From assembly GCA_963845285.1 (NCBI GenBank), contig CAWJRO010000007.1, positions 1-33,415 of the forward strand: a stretch of 33,415 nt of DNA. Reading direction: 5' to 3'. The position numbers and the translations under genes are program-made. Under the pieces are notes generated by a model. It was not told the DNA's origin and made no database searches. It worked only from the letters and a program-made list of their open reading frames with translations. This document shows positions 1 through 8,115 of the stretch, piece by piece. The number at the start of each line of letters is the position of its first letter. Position 1 is the stretch's first letter. The stretch is from Methanobacterium_C sp963845285 (GTDB lineage: Archaea > Methanobacteriota > Methanobacteria > Methanobacteriales > Methanobacteriaceae).

Positions 1-396
1 TGGCACCAGTAATTCTGCTGCCACCATTCTGCAGATATCTGTTTTAGTGATTACTCCTACAGGTTTTTCATCTTCTAAAACAAGAAGCCCCGAAACATCA
101 GCTCTCACCATTAAGTTAGCAGCATCTTCTATTCCATCATCAGCAGATATGGTTATGGTGTTCTCTGACATTATATCTGCAATTTTAAGTGTTCCAATTT
201 CCTTTGTGGTTGGTTTTATACTTCCAAGAATACCTATCAAATCTGAGTAAGATACTACACCTTTAGGGTCCCCATTTTCATCCATAACAAAAAGTCTTCT
301 TACTCCTTCTTTGTACATCTTCTCAAATGCTTCCAATGGTTTTACATTAGGATTTGTAGTTATAACTCCTTTATTCATGGCTTCTTTAACTTTCAT
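1..396 (-). CDS. CBS-domain pair protein (C-terminus off the window)
   Basis: Reading leftward from an ATG at 396 gives 132 open codons with no stop before the window edge, so the 3' end is missing. The protein begins MKVKEAMNKGVITTNPNV and contains two CBS motifs in a row. The first has RRLFVMDENGDPKGVVSYSDL and the second has VSGLLVLEDEKPVGVITKTDI, the usual small-domain pattern of a Bateman module that binds adenosyl ligands. There is no fused catalytic domain in the part seen. The start is supported by a GGAGTGG ribosome site just upstream. It is divergent from nikR across a 367-bp gap. Stand-alone CBS proteins are common in methanogens and their targets are mostly unknown, so no specific role is claimed. 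The family call is solid. Confidence 0.9.
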   Translation of the reverse strand, partial: MKVKEAMNKGVITTNPNVKPLEAFEKMYKEGVRRLFVMDENGDPKGVVSYSDLIGILGSIKPTTKEIGTLKIADIMSENTITISADDGIEDAANLMVRADVSGLLVLEDEKPVGVITKTDICRMVAAELLVP

Positions 397-763
397 TTTA
401 CCACTCCATATTAGCGTCGATCAATAAAAATATTACATAAGATATTACATATTATATTATACCAAAACATTGATTAATAAGTTATGAGATTTAATCTGAT
501 GTTATAAGTATAATTAATTTTTAATTTTGATTTCAAGAATCTTGTTTGCATTTAACAATATTGTTCTTGTAGGACAAAATTTAAATACTAAATTAAATAC
601 TTAAGAAAACCATACAAGTATTAAGTTTGTATTAACACTTAATATAAGTTCTATAAGTTACTATATGGCCAATATTGTTTATAAAAAGCAATATTGCTTT
701 GAAGAGTAAGATTTATATAGTAAATAATTTGTATTACGATAATATAAAAATGGAGGGAAAATT
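397..763. promoter_or_regulatory. Divergent promoter region of CBS gene and nikR, with CAATATTG repeats
   Basis: This AT-rich gap has no gene. It holds three copies of the palindrome CAATATTG, at 556-563 (inside the longer palindrome AACAATATTGTT, 554-565), 670-677 and 689-696; the last two are 19 bp apart, start to start. A TATA-like TTTATATAG lies at 712-720, a sensible distance before the nikR start. NikR proteins often control their own or nearby promoters through inverted repeats, so these are operator candidates, but binding is inference. Confidence 0.45.
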
Positions 764-1183
764 GTGATGAGAATTAGTATGTCATTGCCTAAGAAGCTTT
801 TAAATGAATTTGACGAAGTATTGAAGGATCGAGGGTACCAATCAAGATCAAAAGGAATTAGGGATGCTCTAAAAGATTACATAGTTAGATACCAGTGGAT
901 GAATGAGATGGAAGGTGACAGGATAGGAATAATCGCTGTTATATACGATCACCACTACACAGGAGTTATGGAAGATATAACAGATATCCAGCATGACTAC
1001 AGAGATTACATAAATGCAGTTATGCACGTCCACATGACAGAAAAGTACTGTCTTGAAGTAGTTGTTGTTAAAGGAGACGTAAAATACATCCGCGACTTAA
1101 CAGAGAAAATGATGAGACTCAAAGGCGTGGAACATGTGAAACTCACAAGTACAGCCAGCGGTGAGAAAATAGACAAAAGTTAA
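764..1183 (+). CDS. nikR: Nickel-responsive regulator NikR
   Basis: This is a 139-residue transcription regulator of the NikR family, which binds Ni(II) and then DNA to control nickel uptake or nickel-enzyme genes. Residues 1-45 form a ribbon-helix-helix DNA-binding domain (MRISMSLPKKLLNEFDEVL, then SRSKGIRDAL). The C-terminal half is an ACT-like metal domain. The four nickel ligands keep the family spacing H-x10-H-x-H-x5-C, here His77, His88, His90 and Cys96. The first codon is GTG at 764 with ATG at 767; a GGAGG site at 752-756 serves either. The downstream hydrogenase protease gives a fitting nickel context, since methanogen hydrogenases are NiFe enzymes. The length matches the family. Confidence 0.96.
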   Translation: MMRISMSLPKKLLNEFDEVLKDRGYQSRSKGIRDALKDYIVRYQWMNEMEGDRIGIIAVIYDHHYTGVMEDITDIQHDYRDYINAVMHVHMTEKYCLEVVVVKGDVKYIRDLTEKMMRLKGVEHVKLTSTASGEKIDKS

Positions 1184-1294
1184 ATTATCATCGTTAAATA
1201 GCTTCTGAATGATTTGTCGATGAAAATCCGTGAAGGAAACAAAATTTGAATGGGAAACCCCAAACAAAACAGTATGAAATCTTAAAGATTAAAA

Positions 1295-2098
1295 ATGTAT
1301 GAAACATCCTATCACCACGACTTAACATCAGACTATGAAAGATTGGCTGGCTTTTATGAAGCCATATTAAAGAAGACTAAAGGAATTGTATACGATATAG
1401 GTGCAGGTTCAGGGATTCTTTCTACCTGGGCTGCTCCGTATGCAAATTTTGTTTATGCAATTGAAATAAATCCAAACGTTGCAAAACGCACCAAATCCCA
1501 GTTAAAAGATTTTAAAAACATCAAAGTGATATTGGGCGATGCAAAAGATACTCTTTTTTTACAGAAGACTGATTTAGAGAAGGCAGATCTTATAATCTGC
1601 GAGATGCTTGACACAGCCCTCATAGATGAGGAACAGGTTCCTGTTCTCAATTCTGTCACCAAAAATCTGAAAACAGAGGGAGAAATCATTCCTCACGGCA
1701 TAATAAATGGTTTAGAACCCGTAGAAATTGAGGTGGAACATATCTGTTATGATGAGGACGATTATCCTAAAAATGAGGCGCTTGGCGACCTTTTAATTTA
1801 CAGTAAGATCGATTTTAAAGATCATATCAACACGAATGGACGGATAAATGAAAACGTCAATTTAAAACTTGATCTTAAAATAAATAAAAAAGGGACCCTC
1901 TCTGGAATAAAGATCACAACTTTTACATTGATAACACCAGATATAATCTGTGGGCCCACACCTATGTTAAATCCCCCTTTAATTATCCCAACAAACAAAA
2001 TAAAGGTTAATGCAGGGGACAGTATAAAACTCAGTTTAAATTACGTTATGGGTGGTGGATTAAATAGTATTGAAGCTTCAATTAAAAGAATTTCTTAG
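1295..2098 (+). CDS. PRMT-like SAM-dependent methyltransferase
   Basis: The 267-residue protein has a class I methyltransferase fold. Motif I is VYDIGAGSGILS (about residues 32-43), the acidic end of strand 2 is AIEINP (Glu57), and the next motif is GDA at 81-83. The segment ICEMLDTALIDEEQ (101-114) resembles the double-E loop of protein arginine methyltransferases, and the C-terminal half is beta-rich, as in that family. The substrate is not readable from sequence; it could be protein or small molecule. An in-frame stop at 1283 fixes the ATG at 1295 as the first possible Met. No clear ribosome site precedes it, so it may be leaderless or poorly initiated. The 3' end overlaps the next gene by 29 bases, which suggests coupled translation with the hydrogenase protease. 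Confidence 0.8.
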   Translation: MYETSYHHDLTSDYERLAGFYEAILKKTKGIVYDIGAGSGILSTWAAPYANFVYAIEINPNVAKRTKSQLKDFKNIKVILGDAKDTLFLQKTDLEKADLIICEMLDTALIDEEQVPVLNSVTKNLKTEGEIIPHGIINGLEPVEIEVEHICYDEDDYPKNEALGDLLIYSKIDFKDHINTNGRINENVNLKLDLKINKKGTLSGIKITTFTLITPDIICGPTPMLNPPLIIPTNKIKVNAGDSIKLSLNYVMGGGLNSIEASIKRIS

Positions 2099-2612
2099 AG
2101 ATCACGATGAAAAAAGTGATACATATAAAGGTTGCAATGAAAACCTTGATACTCCTACAAAGATCGTATTTTTAACAATAGGAAATGATATGCGAGGAGA
2201 TGATGCCACCGGACCTGTTATGGCAGATAAATTATCCAAATTATTCCAAGAACGGGATGATCTTCTGGTCATTAATGGAGGAACAGTACCTGAAAATTAC
2301 ACTGGCATCATCCGAAGAGAAAATCCATCACATCTTATTTTTATTGATGCTGTGGAAATGGAAAAAGAGCCAGGATATATAAGACTTGTTAAAAAAGAAG
2401 AAATTGCAAATTATAGCATTTCAACCCATGCAATGCCAATATCATTTCTAATAAAATACCTGGAATCAATAGTGGATGCCAGGATAATATTAATCGGAAT
2501 TCAACCTAAAAACATGGATATGGCCCAAAATAATTTAAAACAGAATATTATTTCAAAAGAAGTTGAAAAAAGTATTGAAGAACTTGTTGAAACCTTTAAA
2601 CTCATTCTATAA
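2070..2612 (+). CDS. hycI: Hydrogenase maturation protease, HycI type
   Basis: This is an endopeptidase of the HycI/HybD family, which trims the C-terminus of the NiFe hydrogenase large subunit after nickel insertion. The core has TIGNDMRGDDATGP (residues 36-49), then INGGTVPENYTG, FIDAVEME with Asp93, and STHAMP with His120; these are the family positions for nickel sensing. GTVPENY and IGIQP are typical of HycI rather than HybD. An in-frame stop at 2061 leaves only a TTG at 2070 as a usual start codon before the conserved core, with GGTGGTGG at 2051-2058 upstream. That start lies inside the methyltransferase gene and gives an N-terminal extension of about 30 residues that the family does not normally have. 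The true start may therefore differ. Confidence 0.92.
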   Translation: MKLQLKEFLRDHDEKSDTYKGCNENLDTPTKIVFLTIGNDMRGDDATGPVMADKLSKLFQERDDLLVINGGTVPENYTGIIRRENPSHLIFIDAVEMEKEPGYIRLVKKEEIANYSISTHAMPISFLIKYLESIVDARIILIGIQPKNMDMAQNNLKQNIISKEVEKSIEELVETFKLIL

Positions 2613-2641
2613 ATTTAACTCTTTTTTATGAAATGATCTGA

Positions 2642-2669
2642 AACTGTCAGTTAAAAAAAACTGTCAGTT
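2642..2669. repeat. Two direct copies of the palindrome AACTGTCAGTT
   Basis: AACTGTCAGTT occurs at 2642-2652 and 2659-2669, shortly after the hycI stop. Each is an odd palindrome, so the pair can also pair with each other as a hairpin over an A-rich loop. It could be part of a transcript end. No function is established. Confidence 0.4.
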
Positions 2670-2789
2670 GAACTAATTATAACAAGTTATTAAGCAACTT
2701 CTTAAAACTGTTTTTAAAACGTTGATTTGAAAAATTTTTAAAATTACCTGGTTTTTTATTGATTTTTATTGATTGGTTTTTTTATGGGT

Positions 2790-2896
2790 GATGCTGTCTC
2801 ATAGTTCAAAATTTGCAAAAAAATAATAGTAAACAGAGCTTTAAATTCAAAAATAATGAAAATTATATAATTAACAAATAATCATGAGACAACCTC
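2790..2896. mobile_element. MITE-like element, copy 1 (107 bp)
   Basis: The element starts GATGCTGTCTCATAGTT and ends with the inverse of GAGGTTGTCTCATGATT, giving terminal inverted repeats that match at 15 of 17 positions. The interior is AT-rich and non-coding. GGGT lies on both sides (2786-2789 and 2897-2900), a possible 4-bp target duplication. A second copy is at 14101-14208. No transposase is in the window, so it would be non-autonomous. The parent IS family is not determined here. The rest of the 2613-3110 gap holds no gene that I can see; CTATTTAAAAG near 3064-3074 may be the TATA box of the next gene. Confidence 0.75.
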
Positions 2897-3110
2897 GGGT
2901 TTGATAATTTAATTGGTTCGCTCATTTTCAGATCTTATCAAGTTTAAGATAAAATTATCTCATCACCAACAACACATTAAATTTATAATATAAATAAAAG
3001 GTTGATCTAAAGATAAAAAAGAGTATCTGGCTACAAAATTTAGTTGAATAGGTTAGTTTCTCACTATTTAAAAGACTTTAATTATATTCTAAAGATAATC
3101 CAGTGATAAA

Positions 3111-4346
3111 ATGAAAATATTGTTTATAGGAGCCCGACTTTTCGACGATGTTGCGCTTTATGCGAAAAAAAAAGGAATAACTACTATTTTAACAGAATCA
3201 AACCCAAAATCACCTAATCTTAAACTTGCTGACTCTTATCATATAGTTTCACGAGGAATGGAAGGACCAAAGGAAATTGCGCTCAAAGAAGATGTAGATG
3301 CAATTGTACCTTTAATGGGAGTTGATGGACCATTACTTGAAGTTGCAAAGATGAAAGATGAACTCGAAAGGGTGCATGGTTTGCCTGTTATTACATCGGG
3401 AGTTGCTACAACTTCAATTTCAGGAGATAAAATTAAAACAAAGGAATTTTTGACTGCAAATAATATAAAAACTCCTCAATTCAGTAAACTCTCTGAAAAA
3501 AAGTTGATTTCAGAAGAATCACAATTTTCAGGAAAAACTTCCAAGTCATTAAAACATCATAATTCACAAAATAATCCAATAAAAAAATATTTAAAGACCC
3601 ATTTACCTATTGTTATCAAGCAAACTGAAGGACAAGGCGGTTCAGGTGTAGAAATTGCCTCATCTCCAGTTGATATTGATAATTATTTTAAAAAAATGGG
3701 TAACGATCTTAATGAGACTTTTGTAGAAAAGTTTATGGATGGTATTGAAGTTTCAATAGAAGTCCTAAGATACAACACTAAATCCATTCCTTTAGTCCCA
3801 GTATATAAGGGAAACACTACCCTGGAAGGTATTCATCCCCTTAATAAAATTAAAAATGCCCCGTTAGAAATAGCCAGTATTAACAATCAACGTAACAACC
3901 AAAATATAAGAGAGCTTGCAGATAAAATTGCTAACATCATGGGTGTTGAAGGAACTGCAGACATTGACATCATATTTGACAATAAAACAAAAGAGAATTA
4001 TGTCCTGGAAATTAACACCAGGCCAAGTGGTACAAGATACATTACAGAAGCTGCAACAGGAATAAGTCCAGTGCACGAACTGGTTAATATGGCATTAGGG
4101 GAATGGGATGTTCGTAACATTAAAAAAAGGATGAAATCTTTTTCTGCCCTTGAGATACCTGTTGGAAGTTATGAAAGCAATAAAAACAATTATAAATTCA
4201 GGGATTTTCCAGGAGAAAATTCTTGGATCGTTCACGGCCCTGCAAATTATGAACGTATAACAATCCGCGGTAAAACACGTGAAGATGCATTTAAAAATGC
4301 CCGGAAGTTGAATATAAGAGAATTTCTAAAAACCTCTAAAATTTAA
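3111..4346 (+). CDS. CarB-like ATP-grasp ligase of the pseudomurein cluster
   Basis: The 411-residue protein has a pre-ATP-grasp Rossmann-like part (1-110) and an ATP-grasp domain (about 110-330). Visible signatures are IVIKQTEGQGGSGVEI (168-183, nucleotide loop), VEKFMDGIEVSIEVL (205-219) and VLEINTRPSGT (298-308) with the Mg-binding Glu300 and Asn302. It resembles one half of the carbamoyl phosphate synthase large subunit, but the true carA and carB are present at 24150-28817, so it has another job. CarB-like ATP-grasp genes are known companions of Mur-ligase genes in pseudomurein-making methanogens. A carboxylate-amine ligation on the wall peptide is the natural inference; the substrate is unknown. 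Residues 128-160 are a polar Ser/Lys/Asn/His-rich insert that interrupts the fold. The start follows GTGATAAAATG. Confidence 0.82.
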   Translation: MKILFIGARLFDDVALYAKKKGITTILTESNPKSPNLKLADSYHIVSRGMEGPKEIALKEDVDAIVPLMGVDGPLLEVAKMKDELERVHGLPVITSGVATTSISGDKIKTKEFLTANNIKTPQFSKLSEKKLISEESQFSGKTSKSLKHHNSQNNPIKKYLKTHLPIVIKQTEGQGGSGVEIASSPVDIDNYFKKMGNDLNETFVEKFMDGIEVSIEVLRYNTKSIPLVPVYKGNTTLEGIHPLNKIKNAPLEIASINNQRNNQNIRELADKIANIMGVEGTADIDIIFDNKTKENYVLEINTRPSGTRYITEAATGISPVHELVNMALGEWDVRNIKKRMKSFSALEIPVGSYESNKNNYKFRDFPGENSWIVHGPANYERITIRGKTREDAFKNARKLNIREFLKTSKI

Positions 4347-4498
4347 TAATATTAAAAGTTATAACTTAGTTATCACAAACAAATACGTCATTTAAGACAA
4401 TTATTGGCCATTAATAAACCAATTAACTCGTTAATAAATATCATAAAACTATTTCCAAACATAATATCAACAGTAAATGAAGGTTAATAGAAATTCTC
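4319..4498. repeat. Duplicated ~180-bp block, copy 1 (end of ATP-grasp gene and downstream)
   Basis: This block begins in the last codons of the ATP-grasp gene and runs into the gap before the MraY-like gene. It matches 7818-7997 with about 14 differences in roughly 175 aligned positions by hand. Because it contains the gene's own 3' end in place, this copy is the likely source. The rest of the 4347-4651 gap is AT-rich, with no gene seen. Confidence 0.85.
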
Positions 4499-4651
4499 AT
4501 AAATTTTAAGATTTAAACTTATGAATAATAAATTATAAATGATTTAATTAATTGATTTAATTAAGCTAACAGATTTATTAAGTTTAAATAAAATTAAAGG
4601 TAAATAAAAAGTTAAAATAAAAAAATAACAATTATAATATAAGGTGGTAAT

Positions 4652-5725
4652 TTGAGCAACATTCAGGCAGGCTTTTTAATATTCATTATTGCATTCTTAT
4701 CAACACTGTTTTTCACTCTTTTTATGAGGAAGGTGCTGAAATACGCAGACGTGAGAGACAATCCAATAGTAACAGAACATCGTTATAAAGCGGGAACTCC
4801 AACTATGGGTGGTCTTGCAATATTACTTGGAGTACTTTTAGCAGCTTGTGTTTATTTCACAAACAAAAACCTGATCCTGACTGTAATGATCATGATGACA
4901 GCTGGACTTATAGGATTTCTTGATGATCTGATAGGCCTTAAAACCAAGGAATTTCAGAAACTTATAAGAAACATATCAGCAGAACCCATAGAAATAGGTA
5001 GATTAATCCTAAAAACTGGTGAAAATGCTAGGGTCACAACACCAAAAGCAAAAGAAGACTTTAAAAAACTTCTTGAAGAGAAAAAAATCGAGATTGTCGA
5101 TAAAGTTCCAATAAAAAAAGAAGTGAAAGAAAATGAGAAAATACTCGCCCAGATATTAATCTCACTCTTCCTTGTGGCTTCTGGAGCTGTTAGCACATCC
5201 GTAATGGGATTTAATATTGGTCTTTTTGTGATTCCAGTTGTTATATTTGGTATAGTAGGATCAATAAATGCGGTAAATCTTATAGATGGAATGGATGGTC
5301 TTGCAGCGGGTATACTTGCAATAGCCTCTGTGGCCTGTGCAATATTTTCAATATCCACTGGTAACTGGAATGGTTCCATACCTTTCATAGTAATAGCTGG
5401 TGCCTGTTTAGGTTTCCTGGTCTTCAACAAATATCCTGCAACCATATTCATGGGGGATACAGGTTCATTTGCACTTGGAGCCGGTTACATAACAGCAGCA
5501 TTTTTAGGAAATGTTATATACTTTGCAGTGATTGCATTGGCAGTCCCTATAATCTCAGTTATAGTAAGTCTCATGCACAGAGCCCATATCATAAAATTAC
5601 CTGTTGAACCTTTACATCACACCCTGAACTACAAAGGATTATCCGAAAAAAAGATAATAGCCCTCTATTGGGGTTTAACATTAATAATATGCGCAGCTGC
5701 AATTTATTTCTACCATGCATTCTAA
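4652..5725 (+). CDS. MraY-like glycosyltransferase 4 (lipid-carrier phosphosugar transferase)
   Basis: This is a polytopic membrane enzyme of the MraY/WecA family, which transfers a UDP-linked sugar or sugar-peptide onto a polyprenyl phosphate at the cytoplasmic face. The 357 residues show the family motifs in order: KAGTPTMGGLAILLG (46-60), GFLDDLIGLK (88-97), NAVNLIDGMDGLAAG (206-220), FMGDTGSFALG (266-276) and HRAHIIKLPVEPLHH (309-323). The PLHH segment is closer to MraY than to WecA. Between the second and third motifs is a charged loop of about 70 residues (98-168), far longer than in bacterial MraY. In this neighbourhood it most likely makes the lipid-linked pseudomurein precursor. It starts at TTG (4652) directly after AGGTGGT at 4642-4648; no ATG fits upstream. 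Confidence 0.9.
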   Translation: MSNIQAGFLIFIIAFLSTLFFTLFMRKVLKYADVRDNPIVTEHRYKAGTPTMGGLAILLGVLLAACVYFTNKNLILTVMIMMTAGLIGFLDDLIGLKTKEFQKLIRNISAEPIEIGRLILKTGENARVTTPKAKEDFKKLLEEKKIEIVDKVPIKKEVKENEKILAQILISLFLVASGAVSTSVMGFNIGLFVIPVVIFGIVGSINAVNLIDGMDGLAAGILAIASVACAIFSISTGNWNGSIPFIVIAGACLGFLVFNKYPATIFMGDTGSFALGAGYITAAFLGNVIYFAVIALAVPIISVIVSLMHRAHIIKLPVEPLHHTLNYKGLSEKKIIALYWGLTLIICAAAIYFYHAF

Positions 5726-5847
5726 ATTTAAGGATAAATCTGGAATTAAGACCCGTGAAAGAAATATGGATGGACAGTGGATAAAATGGACTTGAATTGA
5801 ATAACTGAAGAGATGGCTAACTGAAGATAGATTTAAAAGTGAAGAAA

Positions 5848-7290
5848 ATGGACAGTATTAAAACATCTTATCTGGCAGGAAAGGTAAATGGGAAACTTAT
5901 CGGACCTGATAATGAAATTTCCGGCATTTTCAACTTTCTTAATACTTCAAAAAGGGGTGATGCTGTAATAAGGCATTGGATAGATGAAAAAGGGGTTGAA
6001 ATCGCAGTTTCAAAAGGTGTTTCATGTATCATAACCCAAAATCCACAGGGAAGTGCCATTGAAACTGCAAAAAAGTTAGAATTCCCACTCATAGTCACAA
6101 AAAGGATAGAACTTGCCAATGCCTTTGCAATTAATTGGGCAGTTGAAAATTTTGCAAAAGATTCCATTCGTATTGTTGTAACGGGTACAAACGGTAAATC
6201 AACAACCACCCACATGATTTACAATATCCTCAAGGAAGCAGGTTACAGTACATACACAAATACTGATTCTAAATCTGAATTTAACACATTGATTGATCCT
6301 ATCGTTTCTAAACAGATTGCAGAGTTTCCACATAAAATTGAAGCTATGGTCGTGGAGGTTTCAGAAGTTCAGGGTTGGTTTGGTAAGTTAATGAAAAACC
6401 ACGCCAATCTAATGACATCTGCAGTAGACCCCAACGTAGTTGTGCTTACAAACGTTGCACTGGACCATATAGGCCTTGTAAATTCCGTTGAAGAGGCATT
6501 TAATGAAATATCGGGTTCAATTAAAGCATTGAAACCCCACAAAAAGACCACTGCCGTTTTAAATTATGACGATCCCTTAATACGAAAGATGGAAACTTTC
6601 AAAGGCATAAATACAGAAGTTATTTTTTATGGAAAATACGCATCCATAGAATCACGTGCTGAAGGAATTTTTTACGACAGGAAACTCCTAATTAAAAAAG
6701 AGAACCTACCCTTCAAAAGCCAACACTTCATACAAAACACAATGGCAGCAATAGGGGCATCTTTAGTATTAAATATTGATTTTAAAGCTATTAAAAATGC
6801 AGTGTCATCATATAAACCTCTAAAAAGAAGATTCAATATTTTAAATCAAAATCCTCTCATAATTGATGATTTTGCCCACAATCCCAATGGAATAGTTGTA
6901 ACCATACAGAGCGCAGCCAAAATAACTAAAGGAAATTTATGTATTGTATCTGCAATAAGGGGTTCCAGAGGAAACCCAATAAACCTTGCAAACGCAGAAG
7001 CAATCATTGAGGGCATTAAATGTCTTGAAGGAATGGTTAATTTTACCCTGATAATAACCACAAGCAGTGACGTTGTTGACGATGCAAACATTGTTAAAAA
7101 CTCTGAAAAAGATGTTTTCATAAATACGCTTGAAAAAGAGGGTTTAAGTTATAGTTTCCATGAAACATTGAAAAGTGCATTGCAAAATGCCCTCAAATCT
7201 GCAGGAAAAGAGGATACTATCTTGTTAATTGGGGCACAAGGAATGGATCCTGCATCAAATATTCTAAAACAAGGTAGTTTTATTGATTAA
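5848..7290 (+). CDS. MurE-like pseudomurein peptide ligase
   Basis: This is a Mur-ligase-family amino acid ligase with all three domains. Counting from the GTG at 5839, which is in frame three codons upstream, residues 1-110 resemble a MurE-type N-terminal UDP-binding domain. The P-loop is VTGTNGKSTTTHM (114-126), with VEVSEVQG at 172-179 and NVALDHIG at 205-212 as central-domain ligands, and DDFAHNPNG at 343-351 is the version of DYAHNP in the third domain. These are the residues needed for acyl-phosphate chemistry, so the enzyme should be active. The likely role is addition of one amino acid to the UDP-activated pseudomurein peptide; which one cannot be told. It follows the MraY-like gene by about 120 bp and is probably cotranscribed. 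Confidence 0.9.
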   Translation: MDSIKTSYLAGKVNGKLIGPDNEISGIFNFLNTSKRGDAVIRHWIDEKGVEIAVSKGVSCIITQNPQGSAIETAKKLEFPLIVTKRIELANAFAINWAVENFAKDSIRIVVTGTNGKSTTTHMIYNILKEAGYSTYTNTDSKSEFNTLIDPIVSKQIAEFPHKIEAMVVEVSEVQGWFGKLMKNHANLMTSAVDPNVVVLTNVALDHIGLVNSVEEAFNEISGSIKALKPHKKTTAVLNYDDPLIRKMETFKGINTEVIFYGKYASIESRAEGIFYDRKLLIKKENLPFKSQHFIQNTMAAIGASLVLNIDFKAIKNAVSSYKPLKRRFNILNQNPLIIDDFAHNPNGIVVTIQSAAKITKGNLCIVSAIRGSRGNPINLANAEAIIEGIKCLEGMVNFTLIITTSSDVVDDANIVKNSEKDVFINTLEKEGLSYSFHETLKSALQNALKSAGKEDTILLIGAQGMDPASNILKQGSFID

Positions 7291-8115
7291 AGCCTAAATT
7301 GACATTGTTGACCAAAAACATCTGGATAACCTTGAAAGTTACTAAAAAATAAATTCTATTATTAAATATAATTATGTCGAAATAGTTATGTATAGTCTCT
7401 TAAAATATTTTTACTGCAATAAATTGTTTTTAGAAATATGGTTTTTTGGTGATCTAGAAGAATGATTAAAGTTCGTATATTTTAAGGTTCATATCAGAGA
7501 CTTGTATCCATTGTAACCATCCACATTTTCATCATCAAATTTGTTATTATCAACTTTTTTTTATCAATTTTAAATTTACAAACGATTTTTCTAAATAGGA
7601 ATGTTAATAAATAAAAATAATGTTTTAGAGTTAGGTTCTTAGAATAATTTTTAATGCATTGGAAAATACATTAAAAAAATATACATTAAAATATATTTTT
7701 CCACAAGTGTGTTGAATTCCTGAAATGATGTTAAATTCAAGCAAATTCAACACCAAGCAAATTTAATTAAAAAATTAATCCAATTAAATGTATTATTTTC
7801 TTAAAAATGTTCCATTGAGGATTTCTAAAAACCTCTAAAATTTAATAATATTAAAAGCTGTAACTTAATTATCACAAATAAATACGCCATTTAAGATAAT
7901 TATTGGTCATTAATAACTCAATTAAGTCATTAATAAATTATCATAAAACTATTTCCAAACGTAATATCAACAGTAAATGAAGTTAATAGAAATTCTCCAT
8001 TAAATATTTTAAAACCTTAAATTAATAATTTATTAAATTAATTCGTTAGATATTTAAATTGACAAAATTATAAAAAGAAAAATAATTTTAAAAATTCACT
8101 GGTGTGGAGCTTATT
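7291..8115. other. Long AT-rich gap between Mur-ligase genes
   Basis: About 825 bp without a credible gene. It holds the second copy of the duplicated block (7818-7997) and an inverted repeat GTGTTGAATT at 7709-7718 with its complement at 7744-7753 (10-bp stem, 25-nt loop). Apart from the FLKTSKI-coding tail inside the duplicated block, I found no remnant of a coding sequence in the part before 7818. A TATA-like ATATTTAAATT near 8050 could drive the next gene. Confidence 0.6.
7818..7997. repeat. Duplicated ~180-bp block, copy 2
   Basis: This is a near copy of 4319-4498. It still carries the codons for FLKTSKI and the stop of the ATP-grasp gene, but a stop now precedes them and no gene body is attached. 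It lies about 118 bp before the next Mur-ligase gene, as copy 1 lies about 150 bp before the MraY-like gene. The differences are mostly transitions plus two single-base indels. Confidence 0.85.

Noticed and set aside
1205..1275. Sequence GAATGGGAAACCCC and GATGAAAATCCGTGAAGG before the methyltransferase looked like a 23S rRNA fragment or a C/D RNA.
   Set aside because: Only short words match; no proper C box with a D box 12 nt later, and no extended rRNA similarity.
4954..5451. Long minus-strand open frame inside the MraY-like gene.
   Set aside because: Antisense shadow of a gene with all family motifs; no ribosome site or recognisable protein.
7490..7570. Minus-strand ATGATGA followed later by CTGA as a second C/D box RNA.
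   Set aside because: About 31 nt lie between the boxes with no D'/C' pair and no terminal stem.
7291..7817. Remnant of a second ATP-grasp gene upstream of duplicated block 2.
   Set aside because: Apart from the final FLKTSKI codons inside the block, no conserved ATP-grasp segment could be found in any frame.
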